64,000 nt of DNA, taken from positions 1 to 64,000 of the forward strand of contig NZ_JBNAGA010000001.1 of assembly GCF_049800955.1 (NCBI RefSeq). The letters run 5' to 3'. Numbering within the stretch: position 1 is the stretch's first letter; every line of letters starts with the position of its first letter. Source of the stretch: JAKVBH01 sp049800955. Lineage in GTDB: Bacteria > Pseudomonadota > Alphaproteobacteria > Rhodobacterales > Rhodobacteraceae. The position numbers and the translations under genes are program-made. Below the pieces are notes generated by a model that ran no database searches, was not told the origin of the DNA, and worked only from the letters and a program-made list of their open reading frames with translations. This document shows positions 53,876 to 62,542 of this stretch, in pieces.

Positions 53876-54895
53876 ATGAAAAAATCCGTATTTCTCGGTG
53901 CGCTGACGGTTGCCGGTCTCGCGGCTGGCGCGGCAGCGGCAGGTACGCTGGATGACGTACAAGCCCGTGGCAAGCTGAATTGTGGTGTGACCACAGGTCT
54001 CGTCGGCTTCGCAGCGCCTGACGCCAACGGCGAATGGCAGGGCTTTGACGTTGCTGTCTGCCGTGCGGTTGCAGCCGCCGTGCTTGGCGATGCAAGCGCC
54101 GTTGAGTTTGTTCCCACAACAGGCAAGACACGCTTCACAGCGCTGGCCTCCGGTGAGATCGACATGCTCGCGCGTAACACAACGTGGACATTCTCCCGCG
54201 ACGTCGACCTGAAGTTCGAATTCGTCGGGATCAACTACTACGACGGTCAGGGCTTCATGGTCCCCAAAGAGCTCGGCGTGTCCTCCGCCAAGGAGCTTGA
54301 TGGCGCGACAGTCTGCATCCAGACCGGTACAACAACCGAGCTGAACCTCGCTGACTTCTTCCGCACCAACAACATCAGCTACGAGCCCGTTCCGATCGAG
54401 ACAAACGCTGAAGCGCAGCCGCTCTATCTCGACGGCGCATGCGACGTCTACACGACAGACGCCTCCGGCCTCGCCGCGACACGTGCCGCGTTTGAGAACC
54501 CCGGCGATCACGTGATCCTGCCTGAGATCATCTCCAAAGAGCCGCTCGGCCCGCTTGTCCGCCACGGCGACAACGACTGGGGTGACATTGTCCGCTGGAC
54601 ACTGAACGCTCTGATCGCAGCTGAAGAGCTGGGTGTGACATCCGCAAATGTGGCCGAGCTCGGCGCATCCGCAGGTGCCAACCCCGAGATCAACCGCCTG
54701 CTGGGCACGGAAGGCACGCTGGGCGAGATGCTCGGCCTCGACGCTGACTGGGCCAAGAAAGCCATCATGGTTGGCGGCAACTACGGCGAGATCTTTGAGG
54801 GCAACATCGGTGAGGCAACGCCCATCGGTCTGGCTCGCGGCCTGAACGCCCAGTGGACAGACGGCGGCCTGCTTTACGCACCGCCCTTCCGTTAA
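53876..54895 (+). CDS. aapJ: General L-amino-acid ABC transporter, substrate-binding protein
   Basis: Periplasmic solute-binding protein (339 residues) with a signal peptide (MKKSVFLGALTVAGLAAGAAAA). It contains 'VQARGKLNCGVTTGLVGFAAPDANGEWQGFDVAVCRAVAAA', shown here in segments, which is characteristic of AapJ/BztA proteins that bind glutamate, glutamine, aspartate and related amino acids. It is the first gene of aapJQMP. A partial terminator after its stop would give higher expression than the permease genes. Confidence 0.94.
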   Translation: MKKSVFLGALTVAGLAAGAAAAGTLDDVQARGKLNCGVTTGLVGFAAPDANGEWQGFDVAVCRAVAAAVLGDASAVEFVPTTGKTRFTALASGEIDMLARNTTWTFSRDVDLKFEFVGINYYDGQGFMVPKELGVSSAKELDGATVCIQTGTTTELNLADFFRTNNISYEPVPIETNAEAQPLYLDGACDVYTTDASGLAATRAAFENPGDHVILPEIISKEPLGPLVRHGDNDWGDIVRWTLNALIAAEELGVTSANVAELGASAGANPEINRLLGTEGTLGEMLGLDADWAKKAIMVGGNYGEIFEGNIGEATPIGLARGLNAQWTDGGLLYAPPFR

Positions 54896-54907
54896 GCACT
54901 TTGATGA

Positions 54908-54936
54908 AGGGCGCGGCATAAACCGCGCCCTTTGTT
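54908..54936 (+). terminator. Hairpin after aapJ (partial terminator)
   Basis: AAGGGCGCGG and CCGCGCCCTT pair around a short AT-rich loop, followed by TGTTCT. Such hairpins between binding protein and permease genes usually lower downstream transcription or stabilise the upstream mRNA. Confidence 0.65.
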
Positions 54937-55011
54937 CTCTGAAGCGCAAAAAACCTCGGCCCGGACCAATAATGCGCTCAGACTGATCGGGTCGAACACG
55001 GGGAAAAATCA

Positions 55012-56223
55012 ATGTCAACGCTATCCGACCCGCCGCGCGCGTCGTTCCAGCTGTCTATGCTGTTGAGCGATACGCGCTACCGCGGGTATACTTTCCAAGC
55101 CATTGCCTTGCTGGTCCTGATTGTTGCGATTGCCTATCTGGCGAACAATCTGGTCAACAATCTCGCTGCGGCGGGCCTCAATATCTCTTACGAATTTCTG
55201 GGTGAGCCTGCGGGCTATGATATCGCCCAATCGCTGATCCCCTACACGAGCCAGTCCTCGCACATGCAGGCGGCCTGGGTGGGCATTCTGAATACACTCC
55301 TCGTGGCTTTTCTGGCCTGTATCACAGCGACTATTCTGGGCGTGATCGCGGGTGTGTTGCGTCTGTCAAAGAACTGGCTCGTCTCCAAGCTGATGTCAGC
55401 TTATGTGGAGGCCTTCCGCAACGTGCCCGTGCTGATCTGGATCCTGATCATCAACACCGTCGTGATCCTGATGCCGGCGCCGCGCGCCTATCGCGGCGAG
55501 ACGCCGGATGTGGAGATGCTCTTCGGCGCCATCGCCTACACCAATCGCGGCATCTACATCCCCGCGCCCGTGTGGGGGCCGGGCTCTATGATCGTCGTGC
55601 TGACCTTTCTGGCCTCGCTTGTGGGGATCTATTTCTTCCGCCGCTGGGCCACGGCGCAGCTTTATGACCATGGGCGCGATATCAACAAGCTCTGGCCGAC
55701 GCTGGGCATTCTGATTGTCCCGACGACCCTGATGTATTTCATCATGGGCTCGCCCATCGGGATCGAATACCCCGAATTGCGTGGCTTCAACTTCCAGGAC
55801 GGGATCCAGATCCAGCGCTCGCTCATCGCGCTCTGGCTGGCGCTCTCGATCTATACCGGGGCCTTTATCGCAGAGAACGTGCGCGCCGGTATTCAGGCGA
55901 TTTCCAAGGGTCAGACAGAGGCCGCGGCCTCGCTCGGTCTGCGCCCGGGCCGGATCATGAACCTCGTGGTGCTGCCGCAAGCGCTTCGCGTGATCATCCC
56001 GCCGCTGATCTCGCAATTCCTGAACATCACCAAGAACTCCTCGCTGGCGATTGCGGTTGGCTATGCCGACATCACCGCAACGCTGGGTGGGATCACCCTC
56101 AACCAAACGGGCCGCGCGATTGAATGCGTGCTCCTGCTGATGCTGTTCTACCTCATCATCAGCCTGAGCATCTCCGCAATCATGAACGTCTATAACGCGT
56201 CCGTCGCATTGAAGGAGCGCTGA
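55012..56223 (+). CDS. aapQ: General L-amino-acid ABC transporter, permease AapQ/BztB
   Basis: Integral membrane permease, 403 residues, with an unusually large N-terminal part typical of AapQ/BztB. The conserved HisM-type EAA loop is seen in 'AAASLGLRPGRIMNLVVLPQALRVIIPPLISQFLNITKNSSLAIAVGY' (segments). It pairs with AapM, which starts one base after its stop. Confidence 0.94.
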   Translation: MSTLSDPPRASFQLSMLLSDTRYRGYTFQAIALLVLIVAIAYLANNLVNNLAAAGLNISYEFLGEPAGYDIAQSLIPYTSQSSHMQAAWVGILNTLLVAFLACITATILGVIAGVLRLSKNWLVSKLMSAYVEAFRNVPVLIWILIINTVVILMPAPRAYRGETPDVEMLFGAIAYTNRGIYIPAPVWGPGSMIVVLTFLASLVGIYFFRRWATAQLYDHGRDINKLWPTLGILIVPTTLMYFIMGSPIGIEYPELRGFNFQDGIQIQRSLIALWLALSIYTGAFIAENVRAGIQAISKGQTEAAASLGLRPGRIMNLVVLPQALRVIIPPLISQFLNITKNSSLAIAVGYADITATLGGITLNQTGRAIECVLLLMLFYLIISLSISAIMNVYNASVALKER

Positions 56224-56224
56224 G

Positions 56225-57517
56225 ATGTCTGCACGTGACACCAATGTCGCCTTTGTGCGCACTGAAGAGATACCCCCAAGCCCGCCGCCCGCCTCTGTCC
56301 AGGGGCCCGTGGCCTGGGCGCGGGAGAACCTCTTCTCCTCCATCCCCTACACAATCCTGACGCTGGTCTCGCTTTATGTGATCTATGTCCTGCTCTCGGG
56401 GTTTCTGGGGTGGTTCTTCAACGGGGTCTGGAACACAGGCTCGATTCGGGAATGCCGTGAAGTGCTTGAGGGCGCGTCTGGCGGGTGTTTCTCGGTGCTC
56501 TCCGAGCGCTGGAACCAGCTGCTCTTCGGCATCGCCTATCCGCAGGAGCAATACTGGCGCCCGACGCTGGCCTTCATCCTGCTCTTCGTGGCCGCCGCGC
56601 CCGTGATGTTCTCGGCCCTGCCGCGCAAGATGCTGCTCTTCACGGCAATCTACCCGTTCCTCGCATTCTGGCTGATCTGGGGCGGCACGATCCTGACGCC
56701 ACTCATGGCAATGGCAGGCTTTGTCGTGGGCTACATCGCCTTCGACCGGCTTGGCAAAGACTCCTTCGCCATCGGTTTCTTTGGTGGCGTAGCGGCCGCA
56801 TTGATCACCTGGTACATCGGTGGTTTCATCTCCGGTGCGGCACCGGGCTTGCTGGCGTTTGAGCCCGTCGCCTCGCGCGACATGGGGGGCTTCATGCTCA
56901 ACATGATTCTGGGCACCGTCTGCGTCTCGCTCTCGCTGCCTCTGGGCATCGCGTTGGCGCTGGGGCGGCAGTCGGACCTGTTGATCATCAAATGGATCTG
57001 CGTGGTCTTCATCGAGTTCATCCGGGGCGTGCCGCTCATCACGTTGCTCTTCGTGGCAAACGTGGTGCTGGCCTATTTCCTGCCGCCGGGCACGAATTTC
57101 GACCTAATCCTGCGGGTGATCATCATGATCACGATGTTCTCGGCGGCCTATATCGCCGAGGTGATCCGGGGTGGCCTCGCCGCTCTGCCACGCGGGCAAT
57201 ATGAAGCAGCGGACAGCCTTGGCCTCGATTATGCGCAGTCCATGCGCCTGATCATCCTGCCGCAAGCGCTCAAGATCTCCATCCCGGGCATCGTGAACGT
57301 GGCCGTGGGGCTGTTCAAGGATACCACGCTCGTCTCGGTCATCTCGATGTTCGACCTTGTGGGCATGATCCGCGGCCCGATCCTCGCCTCAGCCGATTGG
57401 AACGGTGTGTATTGGGAGCTCTTTGGCTTCGCGGCACTGCTGTTCTTCGTCGTCTGCTACGGCATTTCACAATACTCGCAATGGCTCGAACGCCAACTTG
57501 CGACAGATCACAGATAG
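56225..57517 (+). CDS. aapM: General L-amino-acid ABC transporter, permease AapM/BztC
   Basis: Second permease, 430 residues, with several extra N-terminal helices before the core domain. The EAA region reads 'EAADSLGLDYAQSMRLIILPQALKISIPGIVNVAVGLFKDTTLVSVI' (in segments). It starts one base after aapQ and is followed 11 bases later by aapP. Confidence 0.94.
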   Translation: MSARDTNVAFVRTEEIPPSPPPASVQGPVAWARENLFSSIPYTILTLVSLYVIYVLLSGFLGWFFNGVWNTGSIRECREVLEGASGGCFSVLSERWNQLLFGIAYPQEQYWRPTLAFILLFVAAAPVMFSALPRKMLLFTAIYPFLAFWLIWGGTILTPLMAMAGFVVGYIAFDRLGKDSFAIGFFGGVAAALITWYIGGFISGAAPGLLAFEPVASRDMGGFMLNMILGTVCVSLSLPLGIALALGRQSDLLIIKWICVVFIEFIRGVPLITLLFVANVVLAYFLPPGTNFDLILRVIIMITMFSAAYIAEVIRGGLAALPRGQYEAADSLGLDYAQSMRLIILPQALKISIPGIVNVAVGLFKDTTLVSVISMFDLVGMIRGPILASADWNGVYWELFGFAALLFFVVCYGISQYSQWLERQLATDHR

Positions 57518-57528
57518 GGAGCTCCGCC

Positions 57529-58293
57529 ATGTCAGAAGCTCAAATGCAAGTCTCGGATGAGGTCGCGATCTCCATCCAGAACATGAACAAGTGGTACGGC
57601 TCGTTCCACGTGCTGCGCGACATTGACCTGACGGTCTATCGCGGCGAGCGAATCGTGATTGCGGGGCCCTCGGGCTCGGGCAAATCCACGCTCATCCGCT
57701 GCATCAATGCCCTGGAGGAGCATCAGAAGGGCACGATCGAGGTCGATGGCACGTTGCTGTCCTCCGATATCAAGAACATCGACACGATCCGCTCAGAGGT
57801 CGGCATGTGCTTCCAGCACTTCAATCTCTTCCCGCATTTGACGATCCTTGAGAATTGCACGCTGGCGCCGATCTGGGTGCGCAAGACGCCCAAGAAGGAA
57901 GCCGAAGAAACGGCGATGCACTTCCTCGAAAAGGTCAAGATCCCCGAGCAGGCCGATAAATACCCGGGCCAACTCTCGGGTGGTCAGCAGCAGCGTGTGG
58001 CGATTGCCCGTTCGCTCTGCATGCGTCCGCGCATCATGCTCTTTGACGAGCCGACCTCGGCGCTTGACCCGGAAATGATCTCCGAAGTGCTGGATACGAT
58101 GGTGCAGCTTGCCGAAGAAGGCATGACCATGCTCTGCGTGACCCACGAGATGGGCTTTGCCCGCAAAGTGGCCAATCGCGTGATCTTCATGGATGCCGGT
58201 CAGATCGTGGAGCAGAACGAGCCTGAGGAGTTCTTCGAGAACCCGCAGAACGAACGCACGAAGCTCTTCCTGAGCCAGATCCTCGGGCACTGA
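57529..58293 (+). CDS. aapP: General L-amino-acid ABC transporter, ATP-binding protein
   Basis: ATPase of the Aap system, 254 residues. Walker A GPSGSGKSTL, signature LSGGQQQRVAIARSL, Walker B IMLFDEPTSALDP and the switch histidine in VTHEMGFA are all present. The chosen ATG at 57529 is preceded by GGGAGC; the phase is open further upstream within aapM. A GC-rich hairpin at about 58320-58351, inside the convergent next gene, may terminate the operon. Confidence 0.95.
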   Translation: MSEAQMQVSDEVAISIQNMNKWYGSFHVLRDIDLTVYRGERIVIAGPSGSGKSTLIRCINALEEHQKGTIEVDGTLLSSDIKNIDTIRSEVGMCFQHFNLFPHLTILENCTLAPIWVRKTPKKEAEETAMHFLEKVKIPEQADKYPGQLSGGQQQRVAIARSLCMRPRIMLFDEPTSALDPEMISEVLDTMVQLAEEGMTMLCVTHEMGFARKVANRVIFMDAGQIVEQNEPEEFFENPQNERTKLFLSQILGH

Positions 58294-58302
58294 CCTCTCA
58301 GG

Positions 58303-58785
58303 TCACTCTTGATCCAACAGCGCGCGCGGGATGACAAAGTCCCGCGCGTTTGCCGTTCCGAAGGCGGGCGCGCCGTCAAAATCTGCGATGAGTGTTGCAC
58401 CCGTGGGATAATCCCAGAAGCGCGCATGGTCAGGTCTTTGCCTCACGATGCGATCCGCAAACTCGGCAATGCCCGGGTTATGCCCGATCAGCAGGATCGT
58501 TTGCGCCTCCGCACTTTGCAACACGTCCATCATTGCCTCAGCCTCCGCATGGTACAGCGCGCGGGTGTAGCGGCTTTCGCAGGTCAGCCGCAGGCCCTCG
58601 AAGGTCTCCATCGTGCGCCGGGAAGATGAGATCAGCGCGACATCGGGCAGATAGCCCTCCGCGCGCAACCAATCACCCAGAGCTTTGGCCGAACGCGCAC
58701 CGCGCCCGTTGAGCGGGCGGTCATGGTCGCGCATCCCCGGATGATCCCAGCTCGATTTGCAATGCCGCATCAGGATCAGCCTCAT
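58303..58785 (-). CDS. SixA-type histidine phosphatase
   Basis: Histidine phosphatase superfamily (160 residues). The phospho-accepting histidine is in LILMRHCKSSW, with the second catalytic motif LLIGHNPGIAEFA. The start at 58785 puts the RH motif at residues 7-8, as in the family. The product could dephosphorylate a phosphohistidine protein; the target is unknown. Its ATG overlaps the end of the upstream iron-sulfur protein gene. Confidence 0.85.
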   Translation of the reverse strand: MRLILMRHCKSSWDHPGMRDHDRPLNGRGARSAKALGDWLRAEGYLPDVALISSSRRTMETFEGLRLTCESRYTRALYHAEAEAMMDVLQSAEAQTILLIGHNPGIAEFADRIVRQRPDHARFWDYPTGATLIADFDGAPAFGTANARDFVIPRALLDQE

Positions 58786-59426
58786 GACGCCCCCATGAAC
58801 GCGCGCATGTGAAAGGCGGTCTGTTCGGGATCGCGGCCAAAGCGCTGCCCCACCGGGCAGACGCGCCGCACGAGGCAGCCCCCTTCGCGACAGTCGCGCC
58901 CGGCGTCGCTCGCCACGTGAGCCTTGCATCGGGGCACATCATAGTCCTGATCGGGCGCCAATGCGCCCACAGGGCAGGCTGTGGTGCAGGGCGCGGCACA
59001 GGTGGGGCAGGGGCTCGCCAAAGCTGCTGCGTCAATCTCCCGGTCGAAAACCAGCGCGCCGCGAAAGCTGATCCAGAAGCCCGCACGCGCATGGACCAAC
59101 ATGCCCACCGGGCTCGGGAAGGTCTCGCCGCTCTCAAAGGCCCAGCGGATGAAGGGCGCATAGGGCGGCCCGCCAAAGGGATAGACCACGCCTTGCGCAC
59201 CGGTCTGTTCCGCGATCATGGGCATGATCCGCTGCGACCAGCGATCCAGCGCATCGCTGGCACCGTCCTGATACTCAAGGCTGGCGGTAAACAGAGGCCA
59301 GAACGCCGCCCCCGTGCCCACAAGCACATGGCTGCGTCCATCGTCCTGCATCACGCCCAGCGTCGTCAGGGCATGGGCCGCGCAGGCGGTCTCTATCTCT
59401 TCGCGAAAGGCAACCACAGGCTCCAC
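58782..59426 (-). CDS. 4Fe-4S ferredoxin-like protein
   Basis: The C-terminal part has cysteine clusters CPTCAAPCTTACPVGAL and CREGGCLVRRVCPVGQ, which fit one or two 4Fe-4S sites. The N-terminal ~140 residues have a 'GVVYPFGGPPYAPFIRWA' region reminiscent of epoxyqueuosine-reductase-like proteins, but it is shorter than QueG. The start is uncertain: the frame is open to 59456, which would overlap the upstream gene by 64 bases, and I prefer the GTG at 59426. The function is unknown. Confidence 0.7.
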   Translation of the reverse strand: MEPVVAFREEIETACAAHALTTLGVMQDDGRSHVLVGTGAAFWPLFTASLEYQDGASDALDRWSQRIMPMIAEQTGAQGVVYPFGGPPYAPFIRWAFESGETFPSPVGMLVHARAGFWISFRGALVFDREIDAAALASPCPTCAAPCTTACPVGALAPDQDYDVPRCKAHVASDAGRDCREGGCLVRRVCPVGQRFGRDPEQTAFHMRAFMGAS

Positions 59427-60187
59427 CCCAGTTTGGAGGGGCGTTCGTCCTGCCACTCAAGGCCAATGGCCATCTTGTCATGCCCCTCGGCGGGCTGGGC
59501 GATATAGGTGCCAAACACGCGATCCCAGATCGAGAGGGCAAAGCCGTAATTGCTGTCATGCTCCGCGCGGTTCACGGAATGGTGCACCCGGTGCATATCC
59601 GGCGTGACCAGCACGAGCCGCAGCACCCGATCCAGCCAGAGTGGAAGGCGCAGGTTCGCGTGGTTGAACATGGCTGTGCCGTTGAGCAGGATCTCGAACA
59701 CGATCACCGCCAGCGCCGCCGGGCCCAGCAGATAGACCAGCCCGATCTTGAGCACCATCGAGAGTGCAATTTCGACAGGGTGAAACCGGATCGCCGTGGT
59801 CACATCGATATCGGTATCCGCGTGATGCACGCGGTGTAGCCGCCACAAAAGCGGGATCTTGTGGGTGATGAGATGCTGCGCCCAGATCGCGAAATCGAGG
59901 ATCAGGATCGCCAGCAGAAACTCCAGCCACAGCGGTAATCCAAGGATATTGAACAGGCCCCATCCCTGTATCTGCGCATCCACCGCCGCGCCCACAGCCA
60001 GAAACGGCAGCACCACGGCCAGCGCGCGCAGCGCCAGCGTATTGATGAGCGTGAAGCCCCAATTGGTGATCCAGCGGCGCGGCTTGGACCCGCCCAGCGG
60101 CCTGCGCGGCGCCAGCGTTTCCAGCAGCGCCAGGCATGCAAACAGGCCCAGAAAGATCGTGAGGCGAATGGCGGCTTCGTTTTCCAT
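59393..60187 (-). CDS. Fatty-acid hydroxylase/sterol desaturase family protein
   Basis: Integral membrane di-iron oxygenase of 264 residues. The histidine clusters are HLITH, HRVHH (with HADTD following) and a later HRVHH, plus several helices. Substrates in this family include fatty acids, carotenoids and sterols; here it is unknown. The ATG at 60187 is preferred over an in-frame start 36 bases upstream. Confidence 0.85.
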   Translation of the reverse strand: MENEAAIRLTIFLGLFACLALLETLAPRRPLGGSKPRRWITNWGFTLINTLALRALAVVLPFLAVGAAVDAQIQGWGLFNILGLPLWLEFLLAILILDFAIWAQHLITHKIPLLWRLHRVHHADTDIDVTTAIRFHPVEIALSMVLKIGLVYLLGPAALAVIVFEILLNGTAMFNHANLRLPLWLDRVLRLVLVTPDMHRVHHSVNRAEHDSNYGFALSIWDRVFGTYIAQPAEGHDKMAIGLEWQDERPSKLGWSLWLPFAKR

Positions 60188-60242
60188 ATGGTGCAATCTA
60201 GGGGCGCGCGGGGCACGCGGCAAATCACGACCGCGCGGGGGC

Positions 60243-61106
60243 TTAGCCTGCGCGGATCAACGAGCCAGCGCCATGCTCGGTAAAGAGCTCCAACAGGCAG
60301 GCATTGGGCGCGCGCCCATCGAGGATTACGGCGGCGCGCACACCGAATTCCACGGCATCCACGGCGGTCTCCGTCTTGGGTATCATGCCGCCTGCGATGG
60401 TGCCATCGGCGGTCATGGCGCGGACTTGGCTGGCGGTCAGCTCTGTCACGACCTCGCCGCTGTCGTCCTTGACGCCGGAGACATCGGTCAGCAGGAGCAG
60501 GCGATCAGCCTTGAGTGCCGCTGCAATGGCGCCTGCGGCTGTGTCACCATTCACATTCAGCGTTCCGCCATCCTTGCCAGCGCCCAGGGGCGCGATCACG
60601 GGGATCACACCAGCCTCGAACATATCTGTCAGTATAGAGGCATCGATCCGAGACGGATGACCAACGAGGCCTAATTCGGGGCGCGGAATATCGCAGGTCA
60701 TCAGGCTGGCGTCCTTGCCAGAGAGGCCCACGGCGCGCCCGCCCTGTTCGTTAACCGCTTGCACGATTCGCTTGTTCACGACGCCGGAGAGCACCATCTC
60801 GACAACTTCAACCGTCTGCGCATCCGTCACGCGTTTGCCATCCACAAAGTCAGACTGGATATCGAGCCGCTTGAGCATCGCGTTGATCATCGGCCCGCCG
60901 CCATGCACGATCACAGGGTTCACACCGACCTGCCGCATCAACACGACATCGCGCGCAAATTCCTCCATCGCCTCGTCCGAGCCCATCGCATGTCCGCCCA
61001 ATTTGATGACGACGATGGCACCGGAATAGCGCTGCAGATAGGGCAACGCCTGGTTCAGTGTGCGGGCGGTGGCGATCCAATCGCGGTTCATATCTTGCTT
61101 TCTCAT
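60243..61106 (-). CDS. argB: Acetylglutamate kinase
   Basis: Second step of arginine synthesis: phosphorylates N-acetyl-L-glutamate. The 287 residues include 'IVVIKLGGHAMG' (phosphate-binding glycines), 'NPVIVHGGGPMINAML', 'VDGKRVTD' and 'NVNGDTAAGAIAAAL'. It lies downstream of engB on the same strand. Confidence 0.96.
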   Translation of the reverse strand: MRKQDMNRDWIATARTLNQALPYLQRYSGAIVVIKLGGHAMGSDEAMEEFARDVVLMRQVGVNPVIVHGGGPMINAMLKRLDIQSDFVDGKRVTDAQTVEVVEMVLSGVVNKRIVQAVNEQGGRAVGLSGKDASLMTCDIPRPELGLVGHPSRIDASILTDMFEAGVIPVIAPLGAGKDGGTLNVNGDTAAGAIAAALKADRLLLLTDVSGVKDDSGEVVTELTASQVRAMTADGTIAGGMIPKTETAVDAVEFGVRAAVILDGRAPNACLLELFTEHGAGSLIRAG

Positions 61107-61148
61107 CTGCGTCCCTCAGCTTGACGCGTTATCGCCGCGCGCGGTGCC

Positions 61149-61802
61149 TCAGACAAGACCCGCGATGACGGAGCGCAGCGTCTCAATGCCGTGGCCCTTC
61201 TCAGACGACGTCACGATCAGCTCCGGAAAGGCGGCGGGGTGTTTGGAGAGCGCGCCGCGCACTTGATCCAGAATGCGCGCACGATCCTTTTCTTTCACCT
61301 TGTCAGCTTTTGTCAGCACGGCCTGAAATGTCACAGCGGAGCGATCCAGCAGCTGCAGGATCTCTTCATCCACTGCTTTGACCCCATGGCGCGCATCGAT
61401 CAATACGAACGCGCGGCGCAGCGATTGTCGCCCTGACAAATATTGCTTGAGAAGTTTCTGCCATTTCTCGACCACGGGCAGCGGCGCGTTTGCATAGCCA
61501 TAGCCGGGCAGATCCACGAGGTAGTGTTCGTCGGCGCAGGTAAAGAAGTTGATCTCCTGCGTGCGCCCGGGCGTGTTTGAGGCGCGCGCAAGGCCTTTGC
61601 GCCCCGTCAGCGCATTGATCAGCGAGCTCTTGCCCACGTTGGAGCGCCCGGCAAAACACACTTCGATCCGGTCGTCCGGCGGCAGGCCAGACATGGCCAC
61701 AACGCCTTTGAGAAACTCAGTCTCGCCCGCAAAGAGTTTGCGCCCCTTTTCGCGGCTGAGTTCATCCGGTTCTTCGACAAGCGGAAAAGGTAATTGCATC
61801 AT
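61149..61802 (-). CDS. engB: Ribosome-biogenesis GTPase EngB (YsxC/YihA)
   Basis: Essential GTPase needed for 50S assembly, 217 residues. G1 GRSNVGKSSLI, G3 DLPGYGYA and G4 TKADK are visible. Its ATG overlaps the stop of the MOSC-domain gene (ATGA). Gene order yidC-MOSC-engB-argB is common in Rhodobacteraceae (from memory). Confidence 0.95.
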   Translation of the reverse strand: MMQLPFPLVEEPDELSREKGRKLFAGETEFLKGVVAMSGLPPDDRIEVCFAGRSNVGKSSLINALTGRKGLARASNTPGRTQEINFFTCADEHYLVDLPGYGYANAPLPVVEKWQKLLKQYLSGRQSLRRAFVLIDARHGVKAVDEEILQLLDRSAVTFQAVLTKADKVKEKDRARILDQVRGALSKHPAAFPELIVTSSEKGHGIETLRSVIAGLV

Positions 61803-62542
61803 GCGCGCCCGATGCCATCGCCAACCGAGATTTCACCGGCCTGCACGACTTCTGCGCGCACGGAAAAGTCGCGATGGCCCCAACTGTCGAGCGCACCCAG
61901 AACATTCGCGTCGCGCTTGCCTGTATCGGGATTGTTATGGGTGGCAAGACACCGATCCGTCCGTTCGCGCGGGATGACAATGGCTGTCCCAATCCGTACT
62001 TCGCGGTCGATCCAGTCGAACTCTTCCCAAGGGGCCAGCCCGTCAAACCAGAAGTTACCGCGCCAGCGGTAGATGGAGAGTGGATGCCCAATACGCTGTT
62101 CGACCGCGCGGTGTGACGCGTGATTGCACAGGGTGATGGAGGGAAAGTCACTATCGGTAAAACCCTGCTCCTGCGCCCGCACCACGCGCGCAGATGCCGC
62201 GCGATTTTCCGGTATCAGCGGCCGGGTCCAGTCAATGAGTTTTTGGCCCTCGGTATCCGGGTTCAGATCGAGCTTTCCAAGCAGGGGGTGTTCTAGCGCA
62301 ACGCGTTCGAATGCCGCGTCGAGCGTTGCTTGCATGGCGCCCAAACCTTCAACCTTTGAGCCGCGCGTGAAGTTTTGGCATGGGGCCCAGCGGCTGCCGT
62401 CAACGGTGGATTGTTCATGTGCCACAGCCCAGATGCGATCCCCTGGCAGAGTGCAGCCCGCCGTGAGGCGGACCTGCGCGATGTCTTCCCGACCATGGCT
62501 TTTGATCGGGTGCCGGATGATCTGAGTGACCCGGCCGGTCAC
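61799..62542 (-). CDS. MOSC domain-containing protein
   Basis: Molybdenum-cofactor sulfurase C-terminal-like domain protein, 247 residues. It has an N-terminal beta-barrel 'VTQIIRHPIKSHGREDIAQVRLTAG' (in segments) and 'RWRGNFWFDGLAPWEEFDWID' toward the C-terminus. Such proteins may carry sulfur or a metal cofactor. The usual MOSC cysteine is not obvious to me. The GTG start overlaps the yidC stop (GTGA). Confidence 0.82.
   Translation of the reverse strand: MTGRVTQIIRHPIKSHGREDIAQVRLTAGCTLPGDRIWAVAHEQSTVDGSRWAPCQNFTRGSKVEGLGAMQATLDAAFERVALEHPLLGKLDLNPDTEGQKLIDWTRPLIPENRAASARVVRAQEQGFTDSDFPSITLCNHASHRAVEQRIGHPLSIYRWRGNFWFDGLAPWEEFDWIDREVRIGTAIVIPRERTDRCLATHNNPDTGKRDANVLGALDSWGHRDFSVRAEVVQAGEISVGDGIGRA

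Noticed and set aside
58320..58351. GC-rich hairpin after aapP as a stand-alone terminator
   Set aside because: It lies within the coding region of the convergent phosphatase gene and has only a short T-run; mentioned under aapP but not called separately.
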